Notes: generated by a model from the sequence alone, not told the origin. 32,774 bases of DNA from Candidatus Zhuqueibacterota bacterium (GCA_003818605.1 RPQS01000042.1:1-32774); one strand, 5' to 3'; counted from the first letter of the stretch, positions 22,140 to 29,225 are shown. Translations and numbers: made by a program.

Positions 22140-23564
22140 CTATCTCCGCATTCCCGCCAGACGCGGGGCGAAGTCCATGTCCTCGCTCGCGGAATCGAGA
22201 TTGACGAAAAAGTAGCGCAGAGCATCGAGGGAGTGATCGCACAATCCGTCCTTCAACGGTTCATCGCGGTCGGCAGCCCAGCGATAGCGCGATAAATCCG
22301 CAATCAAGTTTTTGCAGCGCGGCGAAATGCGCAAAGAAACTTTGCCGGCGGCATCGCATAAAGCGGATTTCACGCGCTCCACACCCGGCGCGATGTGACT
22401 CGCGCGATAGCGAAGCTTTAACCCGCCGCGACGCAAAACATCCACCGGAGAAATTCCCGCATCCGGCACGGCCGCACCCGCCGGATCACATGCCGTCCAC
22501 TTCACATTGGACTCGCGGATCCCGTGCCTCAAATCCGTGCTGACAATGGATAGCAGCATTTCGCCGGTCGTGCGATCCTCGCCCGCCCACTCATCGAAAA
22601 CCACCACATCTCCTTCGGGAGAGACCTGCAGCCACAGCACAAACGGATGGTGGTAGCCGAAATCCACAGCCCGGAAAATCTCCCAATCGCGGTTGACTTG
22701 CCAATCCTCTTTTAGAACGTGCACAGCGGGATCGAACTCGCTATAGACCAGATCATCCTGCGATTCGAAAGAGATTTCGTATTCCTGCCGCCAGCGATTT
22801 TCGGACAATCCCGCTGCCGCAATCTTTTTCCAATCCTCCGTCGTGCGTTCCGGATGCTGGGTGTAGTGAATGCGGTGAACGCAAAACAGGGATGAGGGCG
22901 GAGGGATGAGGGATGAGTCCGGAGATTTAATCGCCCCCCCTATCCCCCCCGCGAGCGGAGGGGAATTGGTTTGCACAAATCGCGCAAATAAATTGTTCGC
23001 ACCATTGGAGGAGCTGACACCCACGAAGCAGCCGCCGCTGTCGAGCGCGGGTTTCAACGCCGCCCAGATGTCTTCATCGTACGGTGTGAAAGCCATTTCA
23101 TCCCAAAAGACTCCGCTGGGGCAATACATGCGCGGGCCGTTTGCTGAAGCGGGCAGGCTCAAAATGCGCGAACCGAGCGGACCAAAGGCAATCTCTTCGC
23201 GCGAAGCGATGGAAAGTTTGGGCTGCATGAATTCGGGCAAATGCTCGATCAAAAACCGGGTGCGCTCCAAGAGTTCCTGCGCACAGCGTTCGTTGCGCGA
23301 AAGAAAAAGATACACACCCGGCCCCTTGAACAACGCTCGCCACAAAAAGAGCGCGGTCATCGTCCACGTGACCATCATCTGCCGCGATTTCGGGACAAGC
23401 AGAAACCGTTCGCGCTCTGCCGCCTGCGTGAGTTCGCGCAGAAATTCATACTGCGGAAACGCCCGCACGCCGCAAGCGGGATCCTGCGTGTAAATGTGTT
23501 CGCAGAAAAAAGTCCACGGGTCGGACGCGGCGCGAATCAGAGTTATAAAGTCGGCGGATTGCAT
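22140..23564 (-). CDS. Terminase large subunit (TerL)
   Basis: 474 residues. The packaging ATPase part has a variant Walker A KSRQMMVT (59-66) and Walker B VFWDE (152-156), with the coupling VGVSSSNGANN (181-191). The nuclease part has AVDFGYH (299-305), ACDPAG and DHSLDAL (about 445), the three acidic positions of the RNase H-like fold. TerL cuts concatemeric DNA and pumps it through the portal. Residues 200-228 (SPPLAGG...PPPSSLF) are encoded by host dispersed-repeat DNA lying in frame between the two domains. It starts 24 nt after the TerS candidate. The final 31 codons are duplicated in diverged form at 21164-21257. Confidence 0.9.
   Translation of the reverse strand: MQSADFITLIRAASDPWTFFCEHIYTQDPACGVRAFPQYEFLRELTQAAERERFLLVPKSRQMMVTWTMTALFLWRALFKGPGVYLFLSRNERCAQELLERTRFLIEHLPEFMQPKLSIASREEIAFGPLGSRILSLPASANGPRMYCPSGVFWDEMAFTPYDEDIWAALKPALDSGGCFVGVSSSNGANNLFARFVQTNSPPLAGGIGGAIKSPDSSLIPPPSSLFCVHRIHYTQHPERTTEDWKKIAAAGLSENRWRQEYEISFESQDDLVYSEFDPAVHVLKEDWQVNRDWEIFRAVDFGYHHPFVLWLQVSPEGDVVVFDEWAGEDRTTGEMLLSIVSTDLRHGIRESNVKWTACDPAGAAVPDAGISPVDVLRRGGLKLRYRASHIAPGVERVKSALCDAAGKVSLRISPRCKNLIADLSRYRWAADRDEPLKDGLCDHSLDALRYFFVNLDSASEDMDFAPRLAGMRR
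22881..22967. repeat. Host-type repeat inserted in frame in TerL
   Basis: The DNA holds gggatgagg-type periodic words and a cccccctatccccccgcgagcggagggg module, close to modules at 2752, 27083, 30371 and 30785, which are intergenic. Here it adds about 29 Pro/Gly/Ser-rich residues to TerL without breaking the frame. Confidence 0.75.
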
Positions 23565-23587
23565 GAGACGATTACCAACGGCAAATA

Positions 23588-23863
23588 TTAAACGGTCTGC
23601 GTTTCGGGAACGGCGGATTCCTGTTTGGCGGACAATAATTTCAAAGCTTCTTCCACCGTCAAGCCCGCAGGCTCGCCGGAATTGCGCTTCAACCGATAGT
23701 CCAGATATAATTTGGCCGCACTTAAATCGCCGTTTACCGCTAATTCATACAGCTTGTCGAGCAAGTTCTCGACGGCGGCCTCCTTGTCCACGGGCGGCAG
23801 AGCGGGGAAAAGCGGAAGCGAGGTCTGTGTGGTCAACTTAGATTTGGATTTTTTTTCACTCAT
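23588..23863 (-). CDS. Terminase small subunit candidate (TerS)
   Basis: 91 residues. The middle ENLLDKLYELAVNGDLSAAKLYLDYRLKRNSG has the helix-rich form seen in small terminase or DNA-recognition proteins that include AxxGDxxAAKLxL. The Lys-rich N-terminus and acidic C-terminus are polar. It overlaps the preceding 277-aa gene by 8 bp and lies immediately before TerL, the canonical TerS position. No helix-turn-helix is clearly visible, so the call is mainly contextual. Confidence 0.55.
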   Translation of the reverse strand: MSEKKSKSKLTTQTSLPLFPALPPVDKEAAVENLLDKLYELAVNGDLSAAKLYLDYRLKRNSGEPAGLTVEEALKLLSAKQESAVPETQTV

Positions 23864-24689
23864 GAGAGCTTTTCTCCGGAGCGTGCATCAGATAGGGATC
23901 GAGAAACGGCTGCAAGATTCGCCAGCCGCGAGATTCATGTAGATCAGACAGACTTTGCCATTCGCGAGCGCGGGCGGCCGCTTCGGTGGATGCGCGCGTG
24001 GCCAAAACTTCCGCCGCCATGTCACGCGCGATCACGGCCAGCGCGAGATGGGTGGCCCCGGTCTGCAAGCCTTGATCGGTGGAGCCGCTCGTGAATCCCG
24101 AAGCAAGGGCGCGCACAATGCGATCCTGCACTTCAGTGATCGCCTGCAGAATGAGTTCATCGCTCGCGCCGCCCGCCGTGACGGTGTAGTCCACAAAAAC
24201 GCAAGCTCCGTCGGGAATCGCACTGCTTTCCTTGCGGTGAATTTTTCCCGCCGCGAGGTCCAGCAGGTAATCGGTATCGTTCGAAAACGGCGTGTAGTAA
24301 TGATAATGTACGTACACCGGCTGCTGGTCGGGAATGGCTCCGCCCGAAACGCGGCGGATGCGGCCCGCTTTGTGATCCACCTTGAAGTCCACTTCCGCCA
24401 TGTAGCAATGGGAAAGCGCATCACTGAGAGTGACGACGGCATCGTTGCGAACGACGTGATTGTGATTCAAGCCGGACCAATCATAGCCCGACAAGATGAT
24501 CGGGCCTTCGCGGGTGGGAGATAAAGCGGTAACCCATTTGACAACGGCGGAATCTTCCGCCAGATTGTGATGCGGCAGCTCGACGTCATCCGTGCCGATT
24601 AGAGTAACCGGACAATCCTCGATTTCGAGCGCGGGAAAGCCGCTGCCCAAGAGATGCGTCTTGACGATGGAAAGAGTTGTGAAAGGCAT
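23856..24689 (-). CDS. Virion-type protein, possible head-tail connector, 277 aa
   Basis: I do not recognise a named family. The N-terminus (TTLSIVKTHLLGSG) resembles the helix of phage head-completion proteins. Two similar segments, AGRIRRVSGGAIPDQQPVYVHY (about 107-128) and AGKIHRKESSAIPDGACVFVDY (about 147-168), are an internal duplication of a beta-type unit ending in a tyrosine-rich strand. A helical region (about 175-250, with Ala-rich helices) follows. Its position between capsid and terminase genes and the 8-bp overlap with the TerS candidate mark it as a head morphogenesis protein; the precise role is unknown. Confidence 0.6.
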   Translation of the reverse strand: MPFTTLSIVKTHLLGSGFPALEIEDCPVTLIGTDDVELPHHNLAEDSAVVKWVTALSPTREGPIILSGYDWSGLNHNHVVRNDAVVTLSDALSHCYMAEVDFKVDHKAGRIRRVSGGAIPDQQPVYVHYHYYTPFSNDTDYLLDLAAGKIHRKESSAIPDGACVFVDYTVTAGGASDELILQAITEVQDRIVRALASGFTSGSTDQGLQTGATHLALAVIARDMAAEVLATRASTEAAARAREWQSLSDLHESRGWRILQPFLDPYLMHAPEKSSHE

Positions 24690-24705
24690 GGGAAAACCAA
24701 AAGTA

Positions 24706-24786
24706 AACTTGAGACTTGAAATAGAAAACGCTGAAAGATGCGACCAACACCCAGGAGGGTGTTGGCTAGTAATCCGGCTCGGCGAA
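24706..24786. repeat. Mini-repeats in the phage cluster
   Basis: A CTTGAAATAGAAAACGCTGAAAG-like tract (reverse complement of the TTTC-type tracts; 24711-24738) precedes the 22-nt palindrome CCAACACCC/GGGTGTTGG (24744-24765), which is identical, in opposite orientation, to 7081-7102. An accompanying ccggctcggcg word (24774-24784) is shared too. Confidence 0.8.
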
Positions 24787-25155
24787 TTAATCGCGGAGGA
24801 GGATGAATTCGACGGTAACGAAGAGCGTGGAATTCAACGGGACGGCCATGACTTGCAGGGAAGTTGAAGTCCCGTTCACGCGCACGCGAACCGTAAAGCT
24901 GGGGCCGACGTTCTGACAAAAAACGGCAATGCGATCACCGGCGAGAACGGCGATTTCATCCGTGTCGGTGCGGGTTGTCGTTCCGTCCCAAATGCGGAGA
25001 CCGGTGAGAAATCCGTTGCGGGGAAGCGGAAAGCCGTCACCCGCTTGGCCGCCGGGGCCGTTCAGATAGAGCGACGCCGTTTGCGTGACGCCGGAAAAGC
25101 CCATGGTGGAAATCGGCGCGCGGGCAAAAAGATAGCTGAGGGTCGTGTTGAGCAT
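24787..25155 (-). CDS. Virion-type hypothetical protein, 122 aa
   Basis: 122 residues from ATG 25155 (MLNTTLSYLF); a longer open frame to 25275 reads through repeat DNA. The sequence is beta-rich, Gly/Thr-rich and lacks charged helices (YLNGPGGQAGDGFPLPRNG, DRIAVFCQNVG, VRVRVNGTS). This is typical of small structural or decoration proteins of virions. It follows the capsid gene in transcription order. No catalytic motif and no confident homologue can be named. Confidence 0.55.
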   Translation of the reverse strand: MLNTTLSYLFARAPISTMGFSGVTQTASLYLNGPGGQAGDGFPLPRNGFLTGLRIWDGTTTRTDTDEIAVLAGDRIAVFCQNVGPSFTVRVRVNGTSTSLQVMAVPLNSTLFVTVEFILLRD

Positions 25156-25162
25156 GATTAAG

Positions 25163-25240
25163 CCTAAGACTTGAAAGAAAACGCTCGGATAATGCGCGGG
25201 GTAAGGACACCCCGCGCAGCGAAAATCTGCGAGACTGTAT
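25163..25240. repeat. Palindromic module between capsid and next virion gene
   Basis: gcgcggggtaagg/acaccccgcgc (25193-25219) followed by agcgaaaatctgcg. It belongs to the family at 79-109, 27953, 28066 and 29484. A CTTGAAAGAAAACG tract (25170-25184) precedes it. Confidence 0.75.
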
Positions 25241-25312
25241 GCAGAGAGACGGACAGGGGAAGGGCGGAAGATCAAGACGAAAGGTTATCCTCCGCCCTTT
25301 TCCCTTATCCTA

Positions 25313-26389
25313 TTAATAGTCGCTGACGGCGACAGCGTCATCCACCATGATCGTGTAGACGGATTCTTTGGAAATGACCGCCGATTCGAGCTTTTGCGAA
25401 ATGACTTTTTCCGCTTCGATGAGCAGCGGCTGCGCGACCGATTCGCGAATGGCAAAGCGATGATCAAGCGCGGCGAACTTGGTGGCTACGGCACCCGGAC
25501 AGACCACCAACTTGGTGTTGACGGGCAGAAAGCTGCGGTAATCACCGCTCTGATGGAAAGACTGCAAGCCCTGAAAAGCCTGCGGATCCTGAAATTCGGG
25601 AATGTTCAGAATTTTTTCGATGTCGGCTTTGGTGCCGAGCAGGTGCGTCATGCGGGCGGGACCGCCGAACGAGAGCGCGAGGTGAGTGAGGTCGGAGTAA
25701 CCGAAGGTGCCGGCCGTGCCGTTAAAACTGTTGGCGGGCGCGGGCGATGCGCCGTCCCCGTTGATCGCGATGTTGTAGATTTCCGTGATTTCATCGAAAG
25801 CCAATTCTGCGCCGATCCAATTGAGGAAAACGCGGAACTCGGCGAGCTTTTGGTTCTTGAGCACGCGATACGAGAAATCGAACTGACGGCCGCGATCCAC
25901 CATCGCCGCGTCTTTTTCGCGATAAACCAGTTTGACCACGGGATAGGACGCGGTTTCACTGCGCCGGGCAAACGGTTTTTTTGCGGAATCAGTCTTGATG
26001 TAGATCGGCTTCACGCTCGGGCCGCGTTCGGGAACGGCGGCAGCCACGAGTTCGGCGGGATCCTGCACCATGCGATAGCCGCGGTGAAGTTCACGGCTGA
26101 CATATTCGGGAGCGAGAATTAAGCCCGCGCCGGTGAGGAAATGTTCAAGCGTGGTGGCATTGCGGCCGGACGTAACGATGCCCGCCAGATAGAGCTGCCG
26201 TTCGAACGCATCGAGCGGACTGTCGAGCGCGCCGTCCGGGCGGCGCGGCGTGGGATCGAGTTCTTCGAGCAATTCGGAAAAGCTGAGGCCGCGTTCCTGG
26301 GCTTCGGCATAGAGCGCGAGGTTGGCGCTGCGCGAGTGCTCGTTGATCTTTTCACGGAGAGCGTAGGAATTGGAAAAATCGAGTGGCAA
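25313..26389 (-). CDS. Phage major capsid protein (HK97-fold)
   Basis: 358 residues from TTG 26389, preceded by AAGGAG seven bases upstream; the open frame to 26515 runs through repeat DNA and is rejected. Features consistent with HK97-type capsids are an N-terminal helical part (LREKINEHSRSANLALYAEAQ), the middle DRGRQFDFSYRVLKNQK and GAELAFDEITEIYNIAINGDG (E-loop and P-domain-like), then FGYSDLTHLALSFGG and the C-terminal LLIEAEKVISQKLESAVISK. The call rests on size, composition and position between a decoration-like protein and portal/terminase genes. TTG is an unusual start, but the ribosome site is strong. Confidence 0.72.
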   Translation of the reverse strand: MPLDFSNSYALREKINEHSRSANLALYAEAQERGLSFSELLEELDPTPRRPDGALDSPLDAFERQLYLAGIVTSGRNATTLEHFLTGAGLILAPEYVSRELHRGYRMVQDPAELVAAAVPERGPSVKPIYIKTDSAKKPFARRSETASYPVVKLVYREKDAAMVDRGRQFDFSYRVLKNQKLAEFRVFLNWIGAELAFDEITEIYNIAINGDGASPAPANSFNGTAGTFGYSDLTHLALSFGGPARMTHLLGTKADIEKILNIPEFQDPQAFQGLQSFHQSGDYRSFLPVNTKLVVCPGAVATKFAALDHRFAIRESVAQPLLIEAEKVISQKLESAVISKESVYTIMVDDAVAVSDY

Positions 26390-26399
26390 GGGAAGACTC

Positions 26400-26530
26400 C
26401 TTTCGGAAAAATGAGAAATTTGAAATGTGAAATCAGAAAGAAGATTCGTTCCGGCAGGGTCAGCGACCCTGCTCGGCGCACCTTGCGGTGGTTGAGTTGC
26501 GGGCGGGTGACACACCCGCCACGGCGGTCC
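26400..26530. repeat. Composite mini-repeat cassette between decoration and capsid genes
   Basis: A tract of GAAATTTGAAATGTGAAA words (26407-26440) is followed by a 28-nt module at 26451-26478 that is identical to 2793-2820. A spacer and GGCGGGTG/CACACCCGCC (26500-26527) follow. The composite spacer plus palindrome recurs at 29371-29422 and 27978-28030. This is host-type DNA within the phage cluster. Confidence 0.8.
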
Positions 26531-26533
26531 GCG

Positions 26534-26977
26534 TTACGCGTCGAGTAAAACGTCCACGGTGGTGTCGGCGGCGCTGACGGCAATCACAAGGCCGCGATGT
26601 TTGGTGCCGCCCGCGGGGACATCGGCGGAAGTCGTAGCCGTGCGCACTTTACCCGTTCCGTCGGCTTCCACTTTCTGCCCGACGGCGGGAGCGCTGCCGG
26701 AATAGAGGAAACGCGCGACTCCGGTCACCTGCACGGTGCAGAGAGCGGGAATGGCCGTGCCCGTCTGCATTTCTTCGGAAACCTTGATGACTTTACCGAC
26801 GAGACGATCTCCGGCGCTGCCCATACCGGCTTTATTATTTCCGGCCATTACCGCTGCAGCGAGGCCGTTGTCGAGATCGGTTTGAGTGAAGTCCTTGTTC
26901 GCGGTGGTGTCCACTTCAAGCGTGAGCAGCAGATTCGCGCCCGCGCCATCGTTGACTACTTTGTAGCTGGTGGTCAT
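26534..26977 (-). CDS. Capsid decoration-like protein (DUF2190-like)
   Basis: 147 residues, rich in Gly, Ala, Val and Thr, predicted to be mostly beta. Phrases such as GAGANLLLTLEVDT, GDRLVGKVIKVSE, GVARFLYSGSAPAVGQKVEADGTGKV and GLVIAVSAADTTVDVLLD follow the DUF2190-like head-decoration pattern of parallel beta strands around Gly turns. It would bind the capsid exterior and stabilise the shell. It lies just upstream of the capsid gene in the operon, the standard order. AAGG lies about 10 nt before the ATG. Family assignment is from pattern memory. Confidence 0.6.
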   Translation of the reverse strand: MTTSYKVVNDGAGANLLLTLEVDTTANKDFTQTDLDNGLAAAVMAGNNKAGMGSAGDRLVGKVIKVSEEMQTGTAIPALCTVQVTGVARFLYSGSAPAVGQKVEADGTGKVRTATTSADVPAGGTKHRGLVIAVSAADTTVDVLLDA

Positions 26978-27077
26978 GGATCAAATACCTTATATAATGA
27001 TGGGGTGTAGCGAGGCTCCCGTTTGCCGGAAGAGCGCTCCGGAAAGAAATGATGTGCGCACACCTGACGGTGTATGC

Positions 27078-27120
27078 GTTGACCCCCCTTCAATTCCCCC
27101 CTTTTTTAAAGGAGGGAAAG
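27078..27120. repeat. C-rich repeat module
   Basis: gaccccccttcaattccccc/ttttttaaaggagggaaag, the same family as modules at 2752, 7133, 22940, 30371 and 30785. It lies between the 113-aa and decoration-like genes. Confidence 0.7.
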
Positions 27121-27154
27121 CAGAAGTAGATCGTCGGCGGTTTTTCATGCATCG

Positions 27155-27496
27155 TTATGCGGTGCGCGAGGAATTCGGTTTTTGAGCGTTGCGGCAAAGG
27201 GGAGCGAGAAAATAGATTTGATTGAATTTTTGCGATGCGGCGCGGCGCGCGCTGAGCAGATCCGCGCCCGCGAGCGTGAAAGCGGTTTCGGGATTGGGGC
27301 AGGCAGGGATGCCGCCGCACAGATCCACTTTCGCGCGCAGTTCGCGCTGCAGTTCGGTTTCGTAGAGCCGGATTTTTTGTTCGAGCGCGGTCTGCATTTC
27401 ATCCGCATCTCCAAGCTTTTGGCGAAGCTCATCGAGGTCGAGTTTTTCGATCTGTTCTGCCGGGGGAATGAGGTCTTTGAGGAGTGTAGTGTTCAT
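27155..27496 (-). CDS. Hypothetical protein, first gene of the phage operon, 113 aa
   Basis: A charged, helix-rich protein. The N-terminal 60 residues have coiled-coil spacing (EQIEKLDLDELRQKLGDADEMQTALEQK, RLYETELQRELRAKVDL). Later residues (FTLAGADLLSARRAASQKFNQ) are also helical, and the tail is non-conserved. There is no signal or membrane segment. GAAAGG lies about nine bases before ATG 27496. It directly follows the strong phage promoter and precedes the decoration and capsid genes, a place often held by scaffold-like or assembly proteins. The assignment stops at hypothetical. Confidence 0.6.
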   Translation of the reverse strand: MNTTLLKDLIPPAEQIEKLDLDELRQKLGDADEMQTALEQKIRLYETELQRELRAKVDLCGGIPACPNPETAFTLAGADLLSARRAASQKFNQIYFLAPLCRNAQKPNSSRTA

Positions 27497-27518
27497 TATT
27501 TGTGCCTTTCAAAATGAC

Positions 27519-27552
27519 GTGTATAATATACATTTTGTTTAAACGGATGTCA
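27519..27552 (-). promoter_or_regulatory. Strong promoter of the phage head operon
   Basis: On the minus strand TTGACA (27552-27547), a 17-nt spacer and TATATT (27529-27524). The -10 box lies inside a perfect inverted repeat TGTATA-A-TATACA (27519-27531), and a GTTTAAAC palindrome sits in the spacer. A repressor could cover either; no regulator gene is in the window. Confidence 0.85.
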
Positions 27553-27884
27553 AGATTGTTTATGATAAAATACTAAATGCACGTTTTCCCAAGATTCAGA
27601 CTAAACGCATGTTCAAATCGTAGATGTGTTATTTCCATAATTAATAATTGTAAAGCGAGTTTGTTCGGAAAAGTACGATGTTCGATAAAAACGCAAAAGA
27701 GAGGCGAGATTTAGCTTCGCCTCTCTGTAGGATTCACAGGGAGTTATGTTTATGCTATTGATTAATTGTTGTTTATGATGTATTCATACGAAACAATAGG
27801 TTAAAAGAGTGGTCTGTTTCATGTTACATATATAACATGAAGGAAATGAAAAACCAAAAACAAGAAATTAGAAAGAAACAGATT
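27553..27884. other. AT-rich intergenic region upstream of the phage operon
   Basis: No protein gene is supported. It includes the terminator-like hairpin 27684-27726, a repeated TTGTTTATGAT word (near 27556 and 27769), and an inverted repeat CATGTTA/TAACATG (27822-27841) with a 6-nt centre. Composition is clearly more AT-rich than the surroundings. This is the right boundary between the phage cluster and the host genes, so it could contain the attachment or control region; no att pair is visible. Confidence 0.45.
27684..27726 (-). terminator. Hairpin insulating the phage operon promoter
   Basis: A perfect 10-bp stem AGAGAGGCGA/TCGCCTCTCT (27698-27726) with a 9-nt loop is followed on the minus strand by TTTTGCGTTTTTAT. 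It stops leftward transcription about 130 nt before the head-operon promoter. No protein gene directly precedes it, so it may also end a small RNA. Confidence 0.75.
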
Positions 27885-28112
27885 CCGGCAGGATCAGCGA
27901 TCCTGCTCGGCGAAAAAGAAAGATTCCGGCCGGGCTTCGGGGCGGAAAAAACGTGCGGGGTAGGGACACCCCGCGCAGCGCACCTGGCGGTGATTGCGTC
28001 GCCAAGCGGGTGACACATCCGCCACGGCGAGAAGAAAGATTCCGGCCGGGCTCGGCGGAAAAAAATGCGCGGGGTAGGGACACCCCGCGCAGCGGACTTT
28101 GCGGCAATTCTT
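27885..28112. repeat. Long array of palindromic mini-repeats
   Basis: Modules in order: caggatc/gatcctg (27885-27912, close to 2793-2820); gcggggtaggg/acaccccgcgc (27953-27980); spacer plus GCGGGTG/CACATCCGC (28005-28027); ccggccggg-ctcggcgg; then gcgcggggtaggg/acaccccgcgc again (28066-28094). It is the densest example of the family in the window, 228 nt without a gene, just after the receiver gene stop (28149). Confidence 0.8.
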
Positions 28113-28148
28113 GCGGCGGTCAGGCGACGGCCGCCCAGTAAGAAACGA

Positions 28149-28520
28149 TTATTTTTTTCCGGACAGAGCGTGCTCCAGAATCGTGCGCAGTTGTTCCAAT
28201 GCGACGGGTTTGGCCAGATAGGTGTAGCCGCCGTCAAGCAAAGTCTGGCGAATGGATTCACTGGTGGGATAACCGGTCAGAATAATTACCGGCAGCCGGG
28301 GCTTGGATTGATGGAACTCGTGCAAGAGATCCGTGCCCGAACCATCGGGAAGGTGAAGATCAGCCACGACCGCATCGAGATGCCCGGCCTTAAACTGCTC
28401 GCGGGCTTCGGCGACGTTCGCCGCCAACACGGATTCATAGCCGAAAAATTCGACGATCTTTCCGACCTGCGCGCACAGCGTGCCGTCATCATCCACGACG
28501 AGAATGCGTTTTTTACCCAC
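28149..28520 (-). CDS. Stand-alone response-regulator receiver domain
   Basis: 123 residues, a single CheY-like receiver. Acidic residues Asp10/Asp11 (VVDDDG), phospho-acceptor Asp54 (VVADLHLP), Thr82 (IILTG) and Lys104 (YLAKPV) are all present, so it should be phosphorylated. There is no output domain. Single-domain receivers act in phosphorelays or by protein binding, and the partner kinase is not in this window. The 3' end faces the repeat array; the cyclophilin gene lies 16 nt upstream, so the two may be co-transcribed. Confidence 0.93.
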   Translation of the reverse strand: MGKKRILVVDDDGTLCAQVGKIVEFFGYESVLAANVAEAREQFKAGHLDAVVADLHLPDGSGTDLLHEFHQSKPRLPVIILTGYPTSESIRQTLLDGGYTYLAKPVALEQLRTILEHALSGKK

Positions 28521-28536
28521 GATAAATTGCTCCAGA

Positions 28537-29214
28537 TTATTTCACAGCCGAGCGCGGAACGATTTTTACGGAGGTCATGACCACGTTTTTCTGCGGCGAG
28601 GAATTTTCTCCGCCGCGCGACTGTCCTACGGGGACGTTGACGATTTGATCGAGGACTTCGAGTCCCTTGAACACTTTTCCGAACACGGTATACTTGCCGT
28701 TCAGGAAACTCGATTCGCCGTCCACAACGAAAAATTGCGAACCGGCGGAATTGGGATCCTGCGAACGGGCCATGGAGAGAATTCCCTTGGTGTGAGGAAT
28801 CTCGTTGAATTCGGCATCCACGCGCCAGTTCGGGCCGCCCGTGCCATTGCCGCTGGGATCACCGCCCTGAATCATAAAGCCTTTGATGATACGGTGGAAC
28901 TTGATACCGTCGTAAGCGCCGTGCTCGGCGATCCATTTGAAGTTGCGCACGTGGTTCTTGGCACTATCGGGATAAAATTCAGCCACCATTTCACCGATGG
29001 CTTGCCCGTCAATCGAGACGGCGATCACGGCCACGCTGTCGCCGGTCACGGGGAAATCGGCCGGCCACTTTTGCAATTGTTCCATGGAGACTTTTTGCAC
29101 GGCTTCCACTTTCTTGGTTTCGGATTTCAGGGTGTCGGCGGTCTGATTCTCGGCGCGTTTGCAGGCGGCGAAGATGATGAAGACCGCGAGTGAGAACGTA
29201 ACGATTGAGCGCAT
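28537..29214 (-). CDS. Lipoprotein peptidyl-prolyl cis-trans isomerase (cyclophilin)
   Basis: 225 residues from ATG 29214; the frame continues to 29469 through repeat DNA and that part is rejected. The N-terminal signal ends FAA-Cys18, a lipobox, so the protein is probably anchored in the periplasm or outer membrane. The cyclophilin domain (about 60-220) shows KFHRIIKGFMIQGGDP (catalytic Arg, Phe and Gln), MARSQDPNSAGSQFFV and FLNGKYTVFGKV. It helps fold exported proteins by isomerising Xaa-Pro bonds. A short linker (residues 19-55) is Lys/Glu-rich. Its gene lies between repeat clusters and reads in the same direction as the receiver. Confidence 0.93.
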   Translation of the reverse strand: MRSIVTFSLAVFIIFAACKRAENQTADTLKSETKKVEAVQKVSMEQLQKWPADFPVTGDSVAVIAVSIDGQAIGEMVAEFYPDSAKNHVRNFKWIAEHGAYDGIKFHRIIKGFMIQGGDPSGNGTGGPNWRVDAEFNEIPHTKGILSMARSQDPNSAGSQFFVVDGESSFLNGKYTVFGKVFKGLEVLDQIVNVPVGQSRGGENSSPQKNVVMTSVKIVPRSAVK

Positions 29215-29225
29215 GATGGGATACC

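Noticed and set aside
16112-27726. Complete, inducible prophage
   Set aside because: No integrase, repressor, replication, tail or endolysin genes and no att repeats are visible in the window.
27824-28261. 145-codon minus-strand frame
   Set aside because: It runs through the mini-repeat array (RGVPTPR-type phrases recur wherever these repeats are translated) and overlaps the receiver gene.
28286-29193. Plus-strand frames opposite the receiver and cyclophilin genes
   Set aside because: Shadow frames of clearly conserved minus-strand genes.
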